DNA of 64,000 bases from DAOUEX01 sp034430235 (GTDB lineage: Bacteria > Chloroflexota > Anaerolineae > UBA2200): NCBI GenBank assembly GCA_964478075.1, contig CAYZGO010000005.1, forward strand, positions 62,001 to 126,000. Reading direction: 5' to 3'. The position numbers and the translations under genes are program-made. The notes beneath the pieces are model-generated. The model made no database searches. It was given only the letters and a program-made list of their open reading frames with translations, and had not been told where the DNA came from. Positions 24,601 through 33,229 of the stretch are shown here, piece by piece (position 1 is the first letter of the stretch; every line of letters begins with the position of its first letter).

Positions 24601-25123
24601 ACGGGCCAGTGCGACCCGGACGCGCTCACCAGCCAAGGCACTGCAGCAGGTGAACGAGTTGATCATGACCGAAACGCGCAGCGGTATGTTCGTGACACTG
24701 TTCTACGGCGTGCTGAACTGGCGCACAGGTCGCTTGACCTACGCCAATGCGGGCCACAATCCGCCTATTCTGTGGCGGCGTCCCGCACAACAGATAGCGG
24801 GACACGGTGCTGAGTCTCAAGTGACCACACTGTCCGCAAAGGGTATCGCCCTGGGAGTCATGGAGAATGTCACTCTGGAAGAACGCCAGATCAGCATTGA
24901 GCCGGGGGAGATCCTGGTTTTGTATACCGATGGGGTAACTGAGCCTATCAATGAGGCAGAGGAAGAATTCAGCGAAGAGCGTCTGACCAAGATCATTGCC
25001 AGCACCAGTGACAAGCCCTGCAGCCAGATCGTAAACATCATTCACGCCGCCGTCTCGGACTTTGTGGGTGACCAGCCTCAATTCGATGACTATACCCTGG
25101 TAGCAGTAAAGCGAGAGAAGTAA
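21605..25123 (+). CDS. Membrane-anchored multi-GAF SpoIIE-type PP2C phosphatase
   Basis: A 1172-residue sensor phosphatase. Residues 1-235 carry about seven membrane helices (a MASE-like input region), then four GAF domains at roughly 255-405, 415-570, 575-745 and 750-915, and a C-terminal SpoIIE PP2C domain at 930-1170. Likely metal ligands are D962 (GGDFYDF), D980 (IADVSDKG), D1109 (LYTDGVTE) and D1161/D1162. The phosphatase should dephosphorylate one or both STAS antagonists encoded just upstream, switching the kinase to release its partner. GAF3 and GAF4 are close to each other in sequence (for example SRT-type block EEAWVSTALLQVAQAV), indicating duplication. The start overlaps the previous stop by 4 bp. 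Confidence 0.93.
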   Translation: MISDTWRTRLIALYSLGIGAAGWSLLLYVTRWDALRASFWPLLLFTGLSLVIKRFGFHVTRDVMHSLVGIVDLAAIFVLGPTVGAWVAALSGLLYLALRALRHHLFSWRFMGEHPIFSSGVKALMALSCGGLYIRLGGIVAPAIVTWQMFIPLLTTLALWFIIDHIAWGFRAFLRAGTLGLLDFLHKALAYSILIELLPLPLSIVIALAYVGVGEPAFVLLALALVASGALLHRLSWVGARLEERVAELATLNDFGRALVEAQLDVNQLCELLYEYCCKVVDAPFFVLELVHTERNLVDVVIHVEQGKRQTHRTLPVTRAMKWMAGKREPLLSNNVGRDGLPFEPDLIGDLPQSVLMVPLLAGPQLIGALSVQSYETYAFDEDELNVLSAMANQAAMAIANARVYEAEQRRAKQLATISRVSQRVAAILELDELFSYVVKLIQETFHYYHVGIFTVDADTGEVGFRASTNPAIQEQGLEVCKGAGIIGWVAQFGEPILARDVANEPRYRFLDELVDTRAELAVPLKVEERIVGVLDVQSNEKDALSQDDLFVLQTLADQVAIAVEDARLYAARQEEAWISTALLQVAEAVASLDSLDKILETVVRITPMLVGVDRCSILLWDDQSQEFVSAQGYTTNKEMRLLFDSLGFRPGDLPLLDQLRAHKHPIMVEGEVNAHLIPPDLADDLHMGTLLALPLRAQAEIHGAMLVDYVNPQARFSDRKKTILSGIADQAAMAIANARLHIAQREEAWVSTALLQVAQAVVSSTDLHENISRIARLTPLLVGVDCCLVFLWQEQGEFVAYEAHGLSKEAAAAFHDLRLRPGEMPLLDEVVERQSYVAIENALESELIPEALLHAFGIKSVLAVPLTSKGEMLGALLVDYTQDQHRFPARKIAIIEGIAHQTAIAIDNARLYQASLEQERIAQELRLAREIQVSFLPEQCPSLPGWEIAADWLAARGVGGDFYDFIPLGRHRLGLVIADVSDKGIPAALFMSLSRTLVRASATRTRSPAKALQQVNELIMTETRSGMFVTLFYGVLNWRTGRLTYANAGHNPPILWRRPAQQIAGHGAESQVTTLSAKGIALGVMENVTLEERQISIEPGEILVLYTDGVTEPINEAEEEFSEERLTKIIASTSDKPCSQIVNIIHAAVSDFVGDQPQFDDYTLVAVKREK

Positions 25124-25147
25124 ATGCAGATGTGATAGGCGAAAGAG

Positions 25148-25174
25148 AAGAGCCGCCGGGTCTCGGCGGCTCTT
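25148..25174. terminator. Strong hairpin terminator
   Basis: An 11-bp perfect GC-rich stem (AAGAGCCGCCG/CGGCGGCTCTT) with a 5-base loop lies 24 bases after the phosphatase stop. It is followed by a weak T-rich stretch (TTCCTATTTGTT). It ends the partner-switching operon and, being nearly symmetric, could also stop transcription arriving from the minus-strand side. Confidence 0.8.
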
Positions 25175-25223
25175 CCTATTTGTTAGAGCCCTCATGGGCT
25201 GGTGCTCTGTCAATGTTTAAGTA

Positions 25224-25287
25224 GCGGGTTCGTAGTGGCGACTTTAGTCGCTTTTCACCCCTAGTTGGCAACCAAAGTCACTACTGC
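25224..25287. repeat. Palindromic GTAGTG/CACTAC repeat
   Basis: The segment starts GGTTCGTAGTGGCGACTTTAG and ends with AGTCACTACTGCAAACC, with internal GCGACTTTAGTCGC hairpin. A related tandem element is at 35355-35476. The rest of 25288-25449 has no gene. Confidence 0.6.
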
Positions 25288-25449
25288 AAACCACCAATTC
25301 AAGTTCAGGGGCAGTTGTACCGCCACGGGCTTAGCAACGTCGAACATCACTGCTTCCCCCGCACGGATGGTGGAATCATTGCTTTGCAGGCTCTCCGCAA
25401 CAGCCACTCACCGCTATCGGTAGCGGCTCACGACATCCATTGCCAATAG

Positions 25450-27732
25450 CTAATTCGTCTTGAGCACTCGCAGCGCATTGATCATGGGAAAATCGACTGG
25501 CCCAAGAGCAAAGACCACATTGAGTTGCTCATCGCTAACCGCTACCTCAAAGGGTCCCTCCTTGCGCGCCACGAACGGCCCCCCGGCTGCGGCGAAGACG
25601 TCGTATTCGTCAAGTACAGTCTGCCCTTCTATGATTACATCGAAAACGCGCTTGCCAGCACTCCGATGGAACAGCTCGGCAAAATGCAATTCCACTTCGT
25701 ATGTACCGTTGGGCACGTCGAATTGATAGCCAAAAGAGCCGTATGCATAGCGCAGTGTTTGATAAAGAGGCATATCGTTCGTGCCCAGAATATCTCTAGA
25801 AGTAGACAACGTATTGGACTCACCCACGTAGCCCCAATTTCCGGCAGCATACGCCCTGTCCGCGAACCAGCGCCTGTCCACAGAATCTACATAGTAATCT
25901 CCACCACAATTGACGAGAAACTCTAGAGGAGGCTTTGACACTATCGGGAGGTAGGTAGTTGACCCGCCGCCGGGCGTTCGTGTGCTCGTTGGTGTGGGGG
26001 AAGGCCCTGGCGTCGGGCTGGCTGTAGGGGTCGCTGTAGGCACCGTAGGGCTCGGTGTTGGCGTTGGGGTCTCCCCCGATGCTGGAACACAAACGATCTC
26101 CATGCTGTAGCTGCCAGCCTCCTGGCCATCAACCACAATGTAATAAGTGCCAGCAGAGATATCGGATAGCGTCACAGAGCTGCCCCAGTCCAAACAGTCA
26201 CTGGGATCGGCGCTGGACAGCACGAATAGCGCCAAGGATGTCGGCGTAGACAGGCTGATGTTCAGGTAGTTCAGCGGGTAGCCCACCTGCAGCTCGTAGA
26301 CGACCTCAGGCCCCCACAGTCCAAAAACGCCACATCCGGCATAGTCAGAGATCTGTGCACGGTGACCATATGTAGTGCCGCTGTAGGAAGCGCCGCAGAC
26401 AGCAGGGACGGGATCATCAAGAGTCCCCGCAGGCGTAGCAGTCGGAGTCGGTGATGGCCCGGTCGTAGCTGTCGGTGTGGCAGTCGCGGTCTGTGTGGAG
26501 GTGGAAGTTGGCGTGGGGCTGTGCACGGGGGTCCGAGTTGGTGTCCAGGTTGCCGTACCCGTTGGAGTGATGGTAGGCGTTGCAGTGCGGGTTGGCGGTC
26601 GTGTTGGCGTTGGGGTCACGCCCGATGGTACGGCAAAACCAAAGTCAAAATCTGTGAGTCGTTGTCCACCGGCCAGGTAGAAGGCATAGACACCGCCCTG
26701 GGGCCAGGTTGAGACGTAGCCCGGAGGATCCTCTTTGGCCAACACATACTCGCCCAGGTCAAGAGCAGCAAACTCGTAGCTGCCATCCTGCCGTGTGGTG
26801 CGTCTGTCAATCTCAGCATGGTGTGAATCTTTGAGCACAATGGTGACGCCAGCCATAAGCAGCTCACCTGGATCGCGCACCTGGTCCCTATTCTCGTCAT
26901 GCCAAGCTACCCCAGCAATCAGCCCCCCCGCGATGGCCTCCGTTGGCGTAAGCGTTGGCGTAGGCGTGGAAGTGGCTGATGGCACGTAGAAGGACACTGT
27001 CAGCTTCGGGCGCAAGGTCTTGTTAGCATCCCACTGCGACGAATACAAAGTCCACCACTGCGGAAGATTCCCAGGGAGGCCGCTGAGTACCACCCCGTAG
27101 TTGGTCGATCGATCGGAAACCCACCGCTGTACGAGCATTACCAGTGGATCATTATCCCAGTCCTGCCACCTGCTTGTGTAGTGAAACTCGTGTGCGTCAG
27201 TGTACTCGGACGCCCTGTCCGCAGCCCCGTTGCACCCAGCCGCCTGCCAAGGCTCGTCAAACGCGGCATCGTACCAAGTAGCCCCATCCTCGTCCCACGG
27301 CCGGAGAAGCTCGTACAGACCTACATCGGTCACCACCGCATTATATCGCTTGTACGAGACGTAGAGCTCAAGCCTGGCAGCAGTGACCACAGCATTCGCA
27401 GGTATATGGTCTGAGAGGTCAAAACGCAGCAGCACCTTCTGCCGGCCATCATAGTTGACTTTCAAATAGGGATCTTGGCCCTTGTTGCCTACTCCAGCTT
27501 CTATGTAGGTATCTGCCACCCCAGAATACGAAGCGCTCGGCCACATGCCCTGCTGAAAAGTGAGCGTTGTATCCCCAAACGTGAGGAGGCGTACACCCGG
27601 CTGCGTCTCGTTGCTTCCCTGCAGAACAGCAGGGCTGTCTTTGGCCGTGTCGAGCATCGGCATCGCCACAGAGACAAGCAACGACGACCCGAGCAGCAGG
27701 CCTACCGTCATTACAAATATGAATCGTTTCAT
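25450..27732 (-). CDS. Secreted multimodular protein: DNRLRE, SdrD-like, PPC-like and malectin domains
   Basis: A 760-residue exported protein. It has a signal peptide (1-23), a DNRLRE/CBM96-type module (about 60-250), a Thr/Pro linker, an SdrD-like B domain (265-370: IAGVAWHDENRDQVRDPGE, TTRQDGSYEFAALDLGEY), a long Thr/Pro linker (373-436), a PPC-like beta domain (440-550), another linker, the motif TTYLPIVSK (592-600), and a C-terminal malectin-like domain (605-758: VNCGG, YEVELHFAELFHRSAGKRVFDV, DEYDVF). Malectin and DNRLRE modules bind carbohydrates or act as stalks, so the protein is a probable surface glycan-binding protein. It lies 49 bp after the cohesin protein gene on the same strand. 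Confidence 0.87.
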   Translation of the reverse strand: MKRFIFVMTVGLLLGSSLLVSVAMPMLDTAKDSPAVLQGSNETQPGVRLLTFGDTTLTFQQGMWPSASYSGVADTYIEAGVGNKGQDPYLKVNYDGRQKVLLRFDLSDHIPANAVVTAARLELYVSYKRYNAVVTDVGLYELLRPWDEDGATWYDAAFDEPWQAAGCNGAADRASEYTDAHEFHYTSRWQDWDNDPLVMLVQRWVSDRSTNYGVVLSGLPGNLPQWWTLYSSQWDANKTLRPKLTVSFYVPSATSTPTPTLTPTEAIAGGLIAGVAWHDENRDQVRDPGELLMAGVTIVLKDSHHAEIDRRTTRQDGSYEFAALDLGEYVLAKEDPPGYVSTWPQGGVYAFYLAGGQRLTDFDFGFAVPSGVTPTPTRPPTRTATPTITPTGTATWTPTRTPVHSPTPTSTSTQTATATPTATTGPSPTPTATPAGTLDDPVPAVCGASYSGTTYGHRAQISDYAGCGVFGLWGPEVVYELQVGYPLNYLNISLSTPTSLALFVLSSADPSDCLDWGSSVTLSDISAGTYYIVVDGQEAGSYSMEIVCVPASGETPTPTPSPTVPTATPTASPTPGPSPTPTSTRTPGGGSTTYLPIVSKPPLEFLVNCGGDYYVDSVDRRWFADRAYAAGNWGYVGESNTLSTSRDILGTNDMPLYQTLRYAYGSFGYQFDVPNGTYEVELHFAELFHRSAGKRVFDVIIEGQTVLDEYDVFAAAGGPFVARKEGPFEVAVSDEQLNVVFALGPVDFPMINALRVLKTN

Positions 27733-27781
27733 CCCACACCTACCTCAACCCAAGCCTGTACGAGGACGCCCGGCACGGAAC

Positions 27782-30055
27782 TCAACCTATGAGGAAGACG
27801 GGTATATAGATCTTGTATGGCTGCAGAATGGTAGCAGTCGGCGTTGCTGTGGGGGGCATCCAAGCGCCAAAGTTACACTCTGTTGTGGCTCCATTTGAGA
27901 CCAGAGTGGTCTGCGTATCGCTGGTGGTAAACACGTAGCCAGCCGGATTTGCTGCAACCAATATATACATTCCACCGGCCAGGTCTGCAAAGTCAAATGC
28001 GCCATCCGCCCCCGTGACAAAGGGAGGACGAATAGGAGGCTCTGGAGCGGGATGCTCACGGTCGTACAGCCGGATGGTAGCCCCGGCCAAGCCCGGTTCC
28101 CCAGCGTCCATGATCCCGTCGCCGTTCAAGTCATGCCACACCTGCCCTTCGATCCGCCCAAGAACCGGCGTCTGTGTAGATGTCGGTGTGGCCGTAGGCG
28201 TGTTGGTAGGTGTAGCGGTGTTGGTAGGTGTCGGTGTGGGTGGCGGAGGATAGAAAACAACCTCCAGCTTGGGCCGAAAGGAACGGCTTACGTAGGTAAG
28301 ATTTGAAGCATAGAAACGGAACTCCTGGCTCAGACCGCTTCCAATCAGGATCACGCCCTCGTTGTGTGTGAGGTCATTGACCCAGTCCTGCACCATGCCA
28401 CGGATACCCCAGTTACGCCACCTACGCTCGTTGACAATCTCAATGGCGACACTATCCTCCGCAACCATAGAGCGGTCTGTAGCAGCATCCGCGCCAGGGA
28501 GCTCCCACTTCTCCATAGCAGTAGCGTTGAACCAGGTCGCCTCCGGAGCCACCCAGTGGCGAAGCACCTTGTAAGCACCAACAGTGGAAGAGAACCAGTC
28601 ATTCTTTTTGTATGTGGTCTGACACAGATGAAGGGTCGCTGCCACAATACTGGAACCTGGTGGTATCCTCGTCAAGTCAAAGCGCAGCAGTGGACGCTTC
28701 CCTCCATTGTTGTCGTTTTTCATCTGCAGATCTAAGAAGCCATCATGGGGCCAGTCAGGCTCATCAAAGCTAGGAAACGTGTCCTCCACACCAGAGTAAG
28801 ACGGTTCAGGAGACACATCATTCTGGAAGCAAAGGGTGATTGGTGTGCCCTCTGGGGTCGGTGTTATCGTGGGTGTGGCAGTCTGCGTGGGTGTATTGGT
28901 CGGTGTGCTGGTAGCGGTGCGTGTGGGTGTTCCCGTGCGCGTAGGAGTGGCTGTATTGGTTGGCGTGTACGGTGGGCTTGTGGGTGTGGGCCCAGTGATG
29001 CTCACACTGCCAGGCAAAGTGCTGCCCAGGTAAGAAACACCGCCGAAGGTGGCGTCAGTAGGACGCTGCGCAGTATTGACAAAAGTCAATGCTGTACTGC
29101 CAGCCCCCGTACCGTTGAGCGCCTTGAAGCGAATGTGCGCTAGGTCAAAAGTCCCTGACTGCGGCGGCCCGAGCAACGCTCCAGCTTGGAAATCAATCTG
29201 TCCCTCAGCGTTATCAGCATTGTTCAGCAACACCGTGTCGAAATCCCCGTTCTCAATCACTGTGGCCGGGTTACCACTTGCATCCACCACCTGCAGATAC
29301 ACGGGGTCAAAATCAATGGCCACCACTGCCGTGTCCACCTCTTGTGCCCCAGCATCCACACGAATGTCCAGAGTAAAGATGTCACCTACCGCTGCCACCT
29401 TAGAGGTTGGGTCTATGCTGATGTCTACAGTGTCTGTTTGTATGGGCGTCGCCGTACGCGTGGGCGTTGGCGTAGCTGTATTGGTTGGCGTGTACGGTGG
29501 GCTTGTGGGTGTGGCCCCAGTGATGCTCACACTGCCAGGCAAAGTGCTGCCCAGGTAAGAAACACCGCCGAAGGTGGCGTCAGTAGGACGCTGCGCAGTA
29601 TTGACAAAAGTCAATGCTGTACTGCCAGCCCCCGTACCGTTGAGCGCCTTGAAGCGAATGTGCGCTAGGTCAAAAGTCCCTGACTGCGGCGGCCCGAGCA
29701 ACGCTCCAGCTTGGAAATCAATCTGTCCCTCAGCGTTATCAGCATTGTTCAGCAACACCGTGTCGAAATCCCCGTTCTCAATCACTGTGGCCGGGTTACC
29801 ACTTGCATCCACCACCTGCAGATACACGGGGTCAAAATCAATGGCCACCACTGCCGTGTCCACCTCTTGTGCCCCAGCATCCACACGAATGTCCAGAGTA
29901 AAGATGTCACCTACCGCTGCCACCTTAGAGGTTGGGTCTATGCTAACGTTGACATCCCCTGCGACAAGCAACCCAGCATCTGCTCCAGCCAGCACAGTGA
30001 CAGCCAACAGTAAGATTGCTGCCAGTCCCATGGTCATCCACAGATATCGGTTCAT
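27782..30055 (-). CDS. Secreted protein with two cohesin-type domains, DNRLRE and SdrD-like modules
   Basis: A 757-residue exported protein. Order: signal peptide (1-25), cohesin 1 (36-180), Thr/Pro linker, cohesin 2 (211-355), long linker (356-405), DNRLRE/CBM96-type module (405-602), linker, SdrD-like B domain (635-735), and a terminal IYIPVFLIG segment. The cohesins show SIDPTSKVAAVGDIFTLDIRV, AIDFDPVYLQVVDA and FDLAHIRFKAL, as in cohesin/CBM-related folds. Cohesins bind dockerins; the next gene upstream encodes a protein with a dockerin. The two cohesin copies are identical over ~150 residues through a recent DNA duplication. GGGAG precedes the ATG. Confidence 0.88.
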   Translation of the reverse strand: MNRYLWMTMGLAAILLLAVTVLAGADAGLLVAGDVNVSIDPTSKVAAVGDIFTLDIRVDAGAQEVDTAVVAIDFDPVYLQVVDASGNPATVIENGDFDTVLLNNADNAEGQIDFQAGALLGPPQSGTFDLAHIRFKALNGTGAGSTALTFVNTAQRPTDATFGGVSYLGSTLPGSVSITGATPTSPPYTPTNTATPTPTRTATPIQTDTVDISIDPTSKVAAVGDIFTLDIRVDAGAQEVDTAVVAIDFDPVYLQVVDASGNPATVIENGDFDTVLLNNADNAEGQIDFQAGALLGPPQSGTFDLAHIRFKALNGTGAGSTALTFVNTAQRPTDATFGGVSYLGSTLPGSVSITGPTPTSPPYTPTNTATPTRTGTPTRTATSTPTNTPTQTATPTITPTPEGTPITLCFQNDVSPEPSYSGVEDTFPSFDEPDWPHDGFLDLQMKNDNNGGKRPLLRFDLTRIPPGSSIVAATLHLCQTTYKKNDWFSSTVGAYKVLRHWVAPEATWFNATAMEKWELPGADAATDRSMVAEDSVAIEIVNERRWRNWGIRGMVQDWVNDLTHNEGVILIGSGLSQEFRFYASNLTYVSRSFRPKLEVVFYPPPPTPTPTNTATPTNTPTATPTSTQTPVLGRIEGQVWHDLNGDGIMDAGEPGLAGATIRLYDREHPAPEPPIRPPFVTGADGAFDFADLAGGMYILVAANPAGYVFTTSDTQTTLVSNGATTECNFGAWMPPTATPTATILQPYKIYIPVFLIG
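28950..29944 (-). repeat. 470-bp near-identical tandem duplication (525-bp period)
   Basis: 28950-29419 and 29475-29944 match base for base except one position (28990 G / 29515 C), and are separated by 55 bp of linker sequence. The period is 525 bp, or 175 codons, so the frame is preserved. It duplicates one complete cohesin domain plus part of its linker. Confidence 0.95.
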
Positions 30056-30255
30056 GTTCTCCCTCTAGGACCCTTCCATGCAACGAGGCCCATTCTCTCA
30101 TTCACTCTTATTCACAGCGCTGAAAAACCGATGCGCTTCCCCGCCCGGTCTCGCTGCACTCACAAACCAGCGCAACGCTGAGACCCAGTGGAGCCCCCTT
30201 TGCGATCCTTTGTTGGCGCCTTCATGCCAGGCTCTCTAACCCCAGGCGTTCATTA

Positions 30256-32988
30256 CTAATCTACAATAAGGGGCAAGTAGATGCTATGCGCATTGATTCC
30301 CACCATGCTGCGAGAAGTGCCACCTAAACAAGGAACACCGCCGAAGGTAGCGTCCGTAGGGCGCTGCGTAGTGTTGACAAAAGTCAGTGCTGTGCTGCCA
30401 GCCCCCGTACCATTGAGCGCCTTGAAGCGAATGCGCGCCAAGACAAAAGTCCCTGACTGCGGCGGCCCAGTCAACGCCCCAGCCTGAAAGTCAATCTGCC
30501 CCCCGGCGTTGTCGGCATTGTTCAGCAGCACCATGTCAAACGCCCCCGCATCCTCGATCATAGTGACCGGGTTACCACTTGCATCCACCACCTGCAGATA
30601 CACGGGGTCAAAATCAACGGCCACTACTACCGTGTCCACCTGTTGTGTCCCGGCATCCACACAAATGTCCAGAGCAAGGATGTCACCTACCGCTGCCACC
30701 TTAGAAGGTGGGTCTATGCTGATGCTTACATTCGCCACGGCAAGCAGCCCAGCATCTGCTCCAGTTGCTGGCTGGGTGTTTTCCAATACAAGAAGAGGAG
30801 CCCAAGCCGGAATATCCCCGTCCTGATTGTAGCTGCGGCTCAGTAACGAAAAGTCAAGGTAGTTTACTATGTCATCCTCATTGAAATCAGCCATAGGGTT
30901 GAAGTCTGGCTCTCCCAGTGGTTTGTTGTAGGAACGGCTCAGGATAGAGAAATCAAGGTAATTGACTCTGTTGTCGTCATTCGCATCACCTTCCTTGAGT
31001 GTTCCAAAATCAATATCGTTCGGGCCGGTGACCAACGTCACGCCGCTCTTGACGTTGCGCAGAGTGTGCCTGTTCTTGACGCGGATATCGTAGGTACCCG
31101 GCGTCAGACCGGAAAGGGTAAAGTTCCCCCACTGATCAGTAGTGACCGTATAAGTCGTGCCAACGGTCACCGTCAATGGGACAGACCAACTCGGATCAGG
31201 CCGGCTCTGGTAGCGCTGCAAGCCCACGCTGCCTTGGATAGTGCTGGCTATAGGTGTGTTGGTCGGCGTCGGCGTGGGCCCGCCGCTTTCCTTCTTTATC
31301 TCGACCAGGTGAATGTACTCGTCGCCGTCGTTATTGCAGTCTATCATCAGGTCAGAGGAGTCGCCTATGGTGTTGTAGAACCGAGCGTCAGTCAACACAA
31401 AGCTGACCTTCTTCCACGTGTTGGTGTCCGTTTTTTGCACGTAGTCGTTGCTCGAGTCCTGAGGGGTTGCTGCCTTCTGCCCGCTGAACGAGTCGTAGTA
31501 CAATCGCCACTTATCATTGCCGCAGTCGCGATAGGTGACGTACACCGTGAAAGTATCACGTGGGCCGTTACCCTTCACATACTGGTCGGCAATGCGGAAC
31601 CACATGTACCGGTTCCCCGTACCCTCGTCGGTGCGGCGGGTATAGCGGCCTTCCTTGGCCGGGGTAACATTCCACTCGGCCACAGTGCCCCCATCGGGTC
31701 CGTAAGTATCCCTCTGGAACAGGTAAAAGCTGTGATTGCCCAGTTCGCCATTGCCGTACTCTGTCTCGCGCAGTGCACACCACACACCTGGCGTATCCCA
31801 AGGAGTGACCGCCAGATAGGGCAGCACCCAGTTCCAGATGGCGATGTAGTTGGTACGCGGCTGATAGCTATGATCCACCATCAGCCAGCGATCCGGTTCC
31901 AAGACATCGGGGTGCTTGTCCAATGCACAGAGCAGACCCCAATAGAGTTCCGTCTCGTTGGTCAGCCAGCACTCATAAGTCTCCCAGGCAATCGGAACCG
32001 TGACCGTGGCCCCAACAGAACCCCATTTCTCCAGTGGCTCATACAGGGAGGAGGGGTGCCGGTCCACTTTCAAGCCGTTGTTCTTTAGCCCGATCCCATT
32101 CTTCCCATCCCTGACACCTCTTGTCGCCGCATAGTCTGTGAACTCGGTACGCCTGCCCCCTGTAGCGCCAGGGTGAGATGGGTAATCGGGGGCACAGTTG
32201 AGAAAGATGGGCATGAAAGAGAGACTGGGGTTGTCCAGCCGAAAGGCGTTGTAGTAGGTATCGGTGCACCAGTCGACGTAGCCCAGCCAATCGTCGCCCG
32301 TCCAGCCAACCCCCCACTCGGGATGGCCGGCGAACGGCCCCTGACTGTAGAAGATATAGTCAGGATAGCCGGCAACATTCCAATAGTCACTGGGCTGCGT
32401 CTCGCCGTACAGGCCGACGCCCATTTCAATCCAGCCGACTTTGGCAGCAAGAGCGGGGTCAGTGGCCAGCCAGTGGGCAAAGGCATTGACGAACTCAGCG
32501 TATTTGGCCTGGTAATGCTCACTCAAGAAATTCAGCGTGTACCAATACGGTTCAACTCCCCGCTCGTTCCATAGCGCTACATCCGAATAGGTCTGCCATA
32601 ACCACTCAGGAACTCCCAGAGAGCCATACGGCGGTTCCTTCGGCTCACCAACACGAGTGGTGCGCCCGTCGAAGGTTGTGAAGCCAATCGCCGCTTTCTT
32701 GCCTCTCGAGGCCTGCTGCTCGATGAAGGGCCGCACCTCTTGTTCAAACCGGTAATCGTTGTCGTAGTCTGGCTCCAGGGCCTTCCACTGCCAGCGCATA
32801 TGTCCACCAGCGACTGGGAAACCGTGATCCCGGTCAATGTTGTGAGATACCTCATCAAACTGGATGTAGACGCCACCCGAATCAATCTGATCAGATGGCA
32901 GCCGGGTCAGTGGACTGGCGGCCAGCACAGTGATGGCCAACAGCAGAGTTGCTGCCAGCCCTATCGCGATCCACAGATACTGCTTCAT
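30256..32988 (-). CDS. Secreted glycosidase-like protein with dockerin and cohesin domains
   Basis: Start chosen at ATG 32986-32988, which begins the signal peptide MKQYLWIAIGLAATLLLAIT; a longer start adds 21 unlikely residues. The 910-residue protein has a TIM-barrel glycosidase-like N-terminal domain (about 30-430; GHMRWQWK, GWIEMGVGLYGE with candidate catalytic Glu, WETYECW), a galactose-binding-like domain (430-585), a beta-sandwich (595-660), a dockerin (667-722) with two calcium loops (GDANDDNRVNYLDFSILSRS; DFNEDDIVNYLDFSLLSRS), a cohesin (752-896) and a terminal YLPLIVD motif. The glycosidase family is not certain (GH42/DUF4832-like). Cohesin and dockerin on one chain allows oligomer or scaffold formation with the neighbouring two-cohesin protein. 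Confidence 0.87.
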   Translation of the reverse strand: MKQYLWIAIGLAATLLLAITVLAASPLTRLPSDQIDSGGVYIQFDEVSHNIDRDHGFPVAGGHMRWQWKALEPDYDNDYRFEQEVRPFIEQQASRGKKAAIGFTTFDGRTTRVGEPKEPPYGSLGVPEWLWQTYSDVALWNERGVEPYWYTLNFLSEHYQAKYAEFVNAFAHWLATDPALAAKVGWIEMGVGLYGETQPSDYWNVAGYPDYIFYSQGPFAGHPEWGVGWTGDDWLGYVDWCTDTYYNAFRLDNPSLSFMPIFLNCAPDYPSHPGATGGRRTEFTDYAATRGVRDGKNGIGLKNNGLKVDRHPSSLYEPLEKWGSVGATVTVPIAWETYECWLTNETELYWGLLCALDKHPDVLEPDRWLMVDHSYQPRTNYIAIWNWVLPYLAVTPWDTPGVWCALRETEYGNGELGNHSFYLFQRDTYGPDGGTVAEWNVTPAKEGRYTRRTDEGTGNRYMWFRIADQYVKGNGPRDTFTVYVTYRDCGNDKWRLYYDSFSGQKAATPQDSSNDYVQKTDTNTWKKVSFVLTDARFYNTIGDSSDLMIDCNNDGDEYIHLVEIKKESGGPTPTPTNTPIASTIQGSVGLQRYQSRPDPSWSVPLTVTVGTTYTVTTDQWGNFTLSGLTPGTYDIRVKNRHTLRNVKSGVTLVTGPNDIDFGTLKEGDANDDNRVNYLDFSILSRSYNKPLGEPDFNPMADFNEDDIVNYLDFSLLSRSYNQDGDIPAWAPLLVLENTQPATGADAGLLAVANVSISIDPPSKVAAVGDILALDICVDAGTQQVDTVVVAVDFDPVYLQVVDASGNPVTMIEDAGAFDMVLLNNADNAGGQIDFQAGALTGPPQSGTFVLARIRFKALNGTGAGSTALTFVNTTQRPTDATFGGVPCLGGTSRSMVGINAHSIYLPLIVD

Positions 32989-33229
32989 GCTCCTACTGTA
33001 CCACCTTTCCATGCAGCAAGGTATAGTTTCCATACTAATGCCAATATTCATGACGCCGAAACGAAAAAAGGGATACGTTTCCTAGTCCCGCCTTCGTGCG
33101 CTCGCGATCACAGAAAGGATCACCCCGCTCCTGATGCCCTGCGGTCACCTGTACATGTGCACGGCATCCAAAGGCATTCCCAAAGAAAGACCAGCCACAG
33201 CTCTCTGCGCCTCTGCGGTGCATGGCATC

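Noticed and set aside
27782..30055. Long open frames opposite the Thr/Pro linkers and cohesin duplication, rich in Val/Gly
   Set aside because: They are mirror images of the low-complexity coding sequence and have no plausible start or family.
30256..33051. Cellulosome as in clostridia
   Set aside because: Only one dockerin and three cohesins are seen and there are no cellulase catalytic modules of known type, so only a possible scaffold is claimed.
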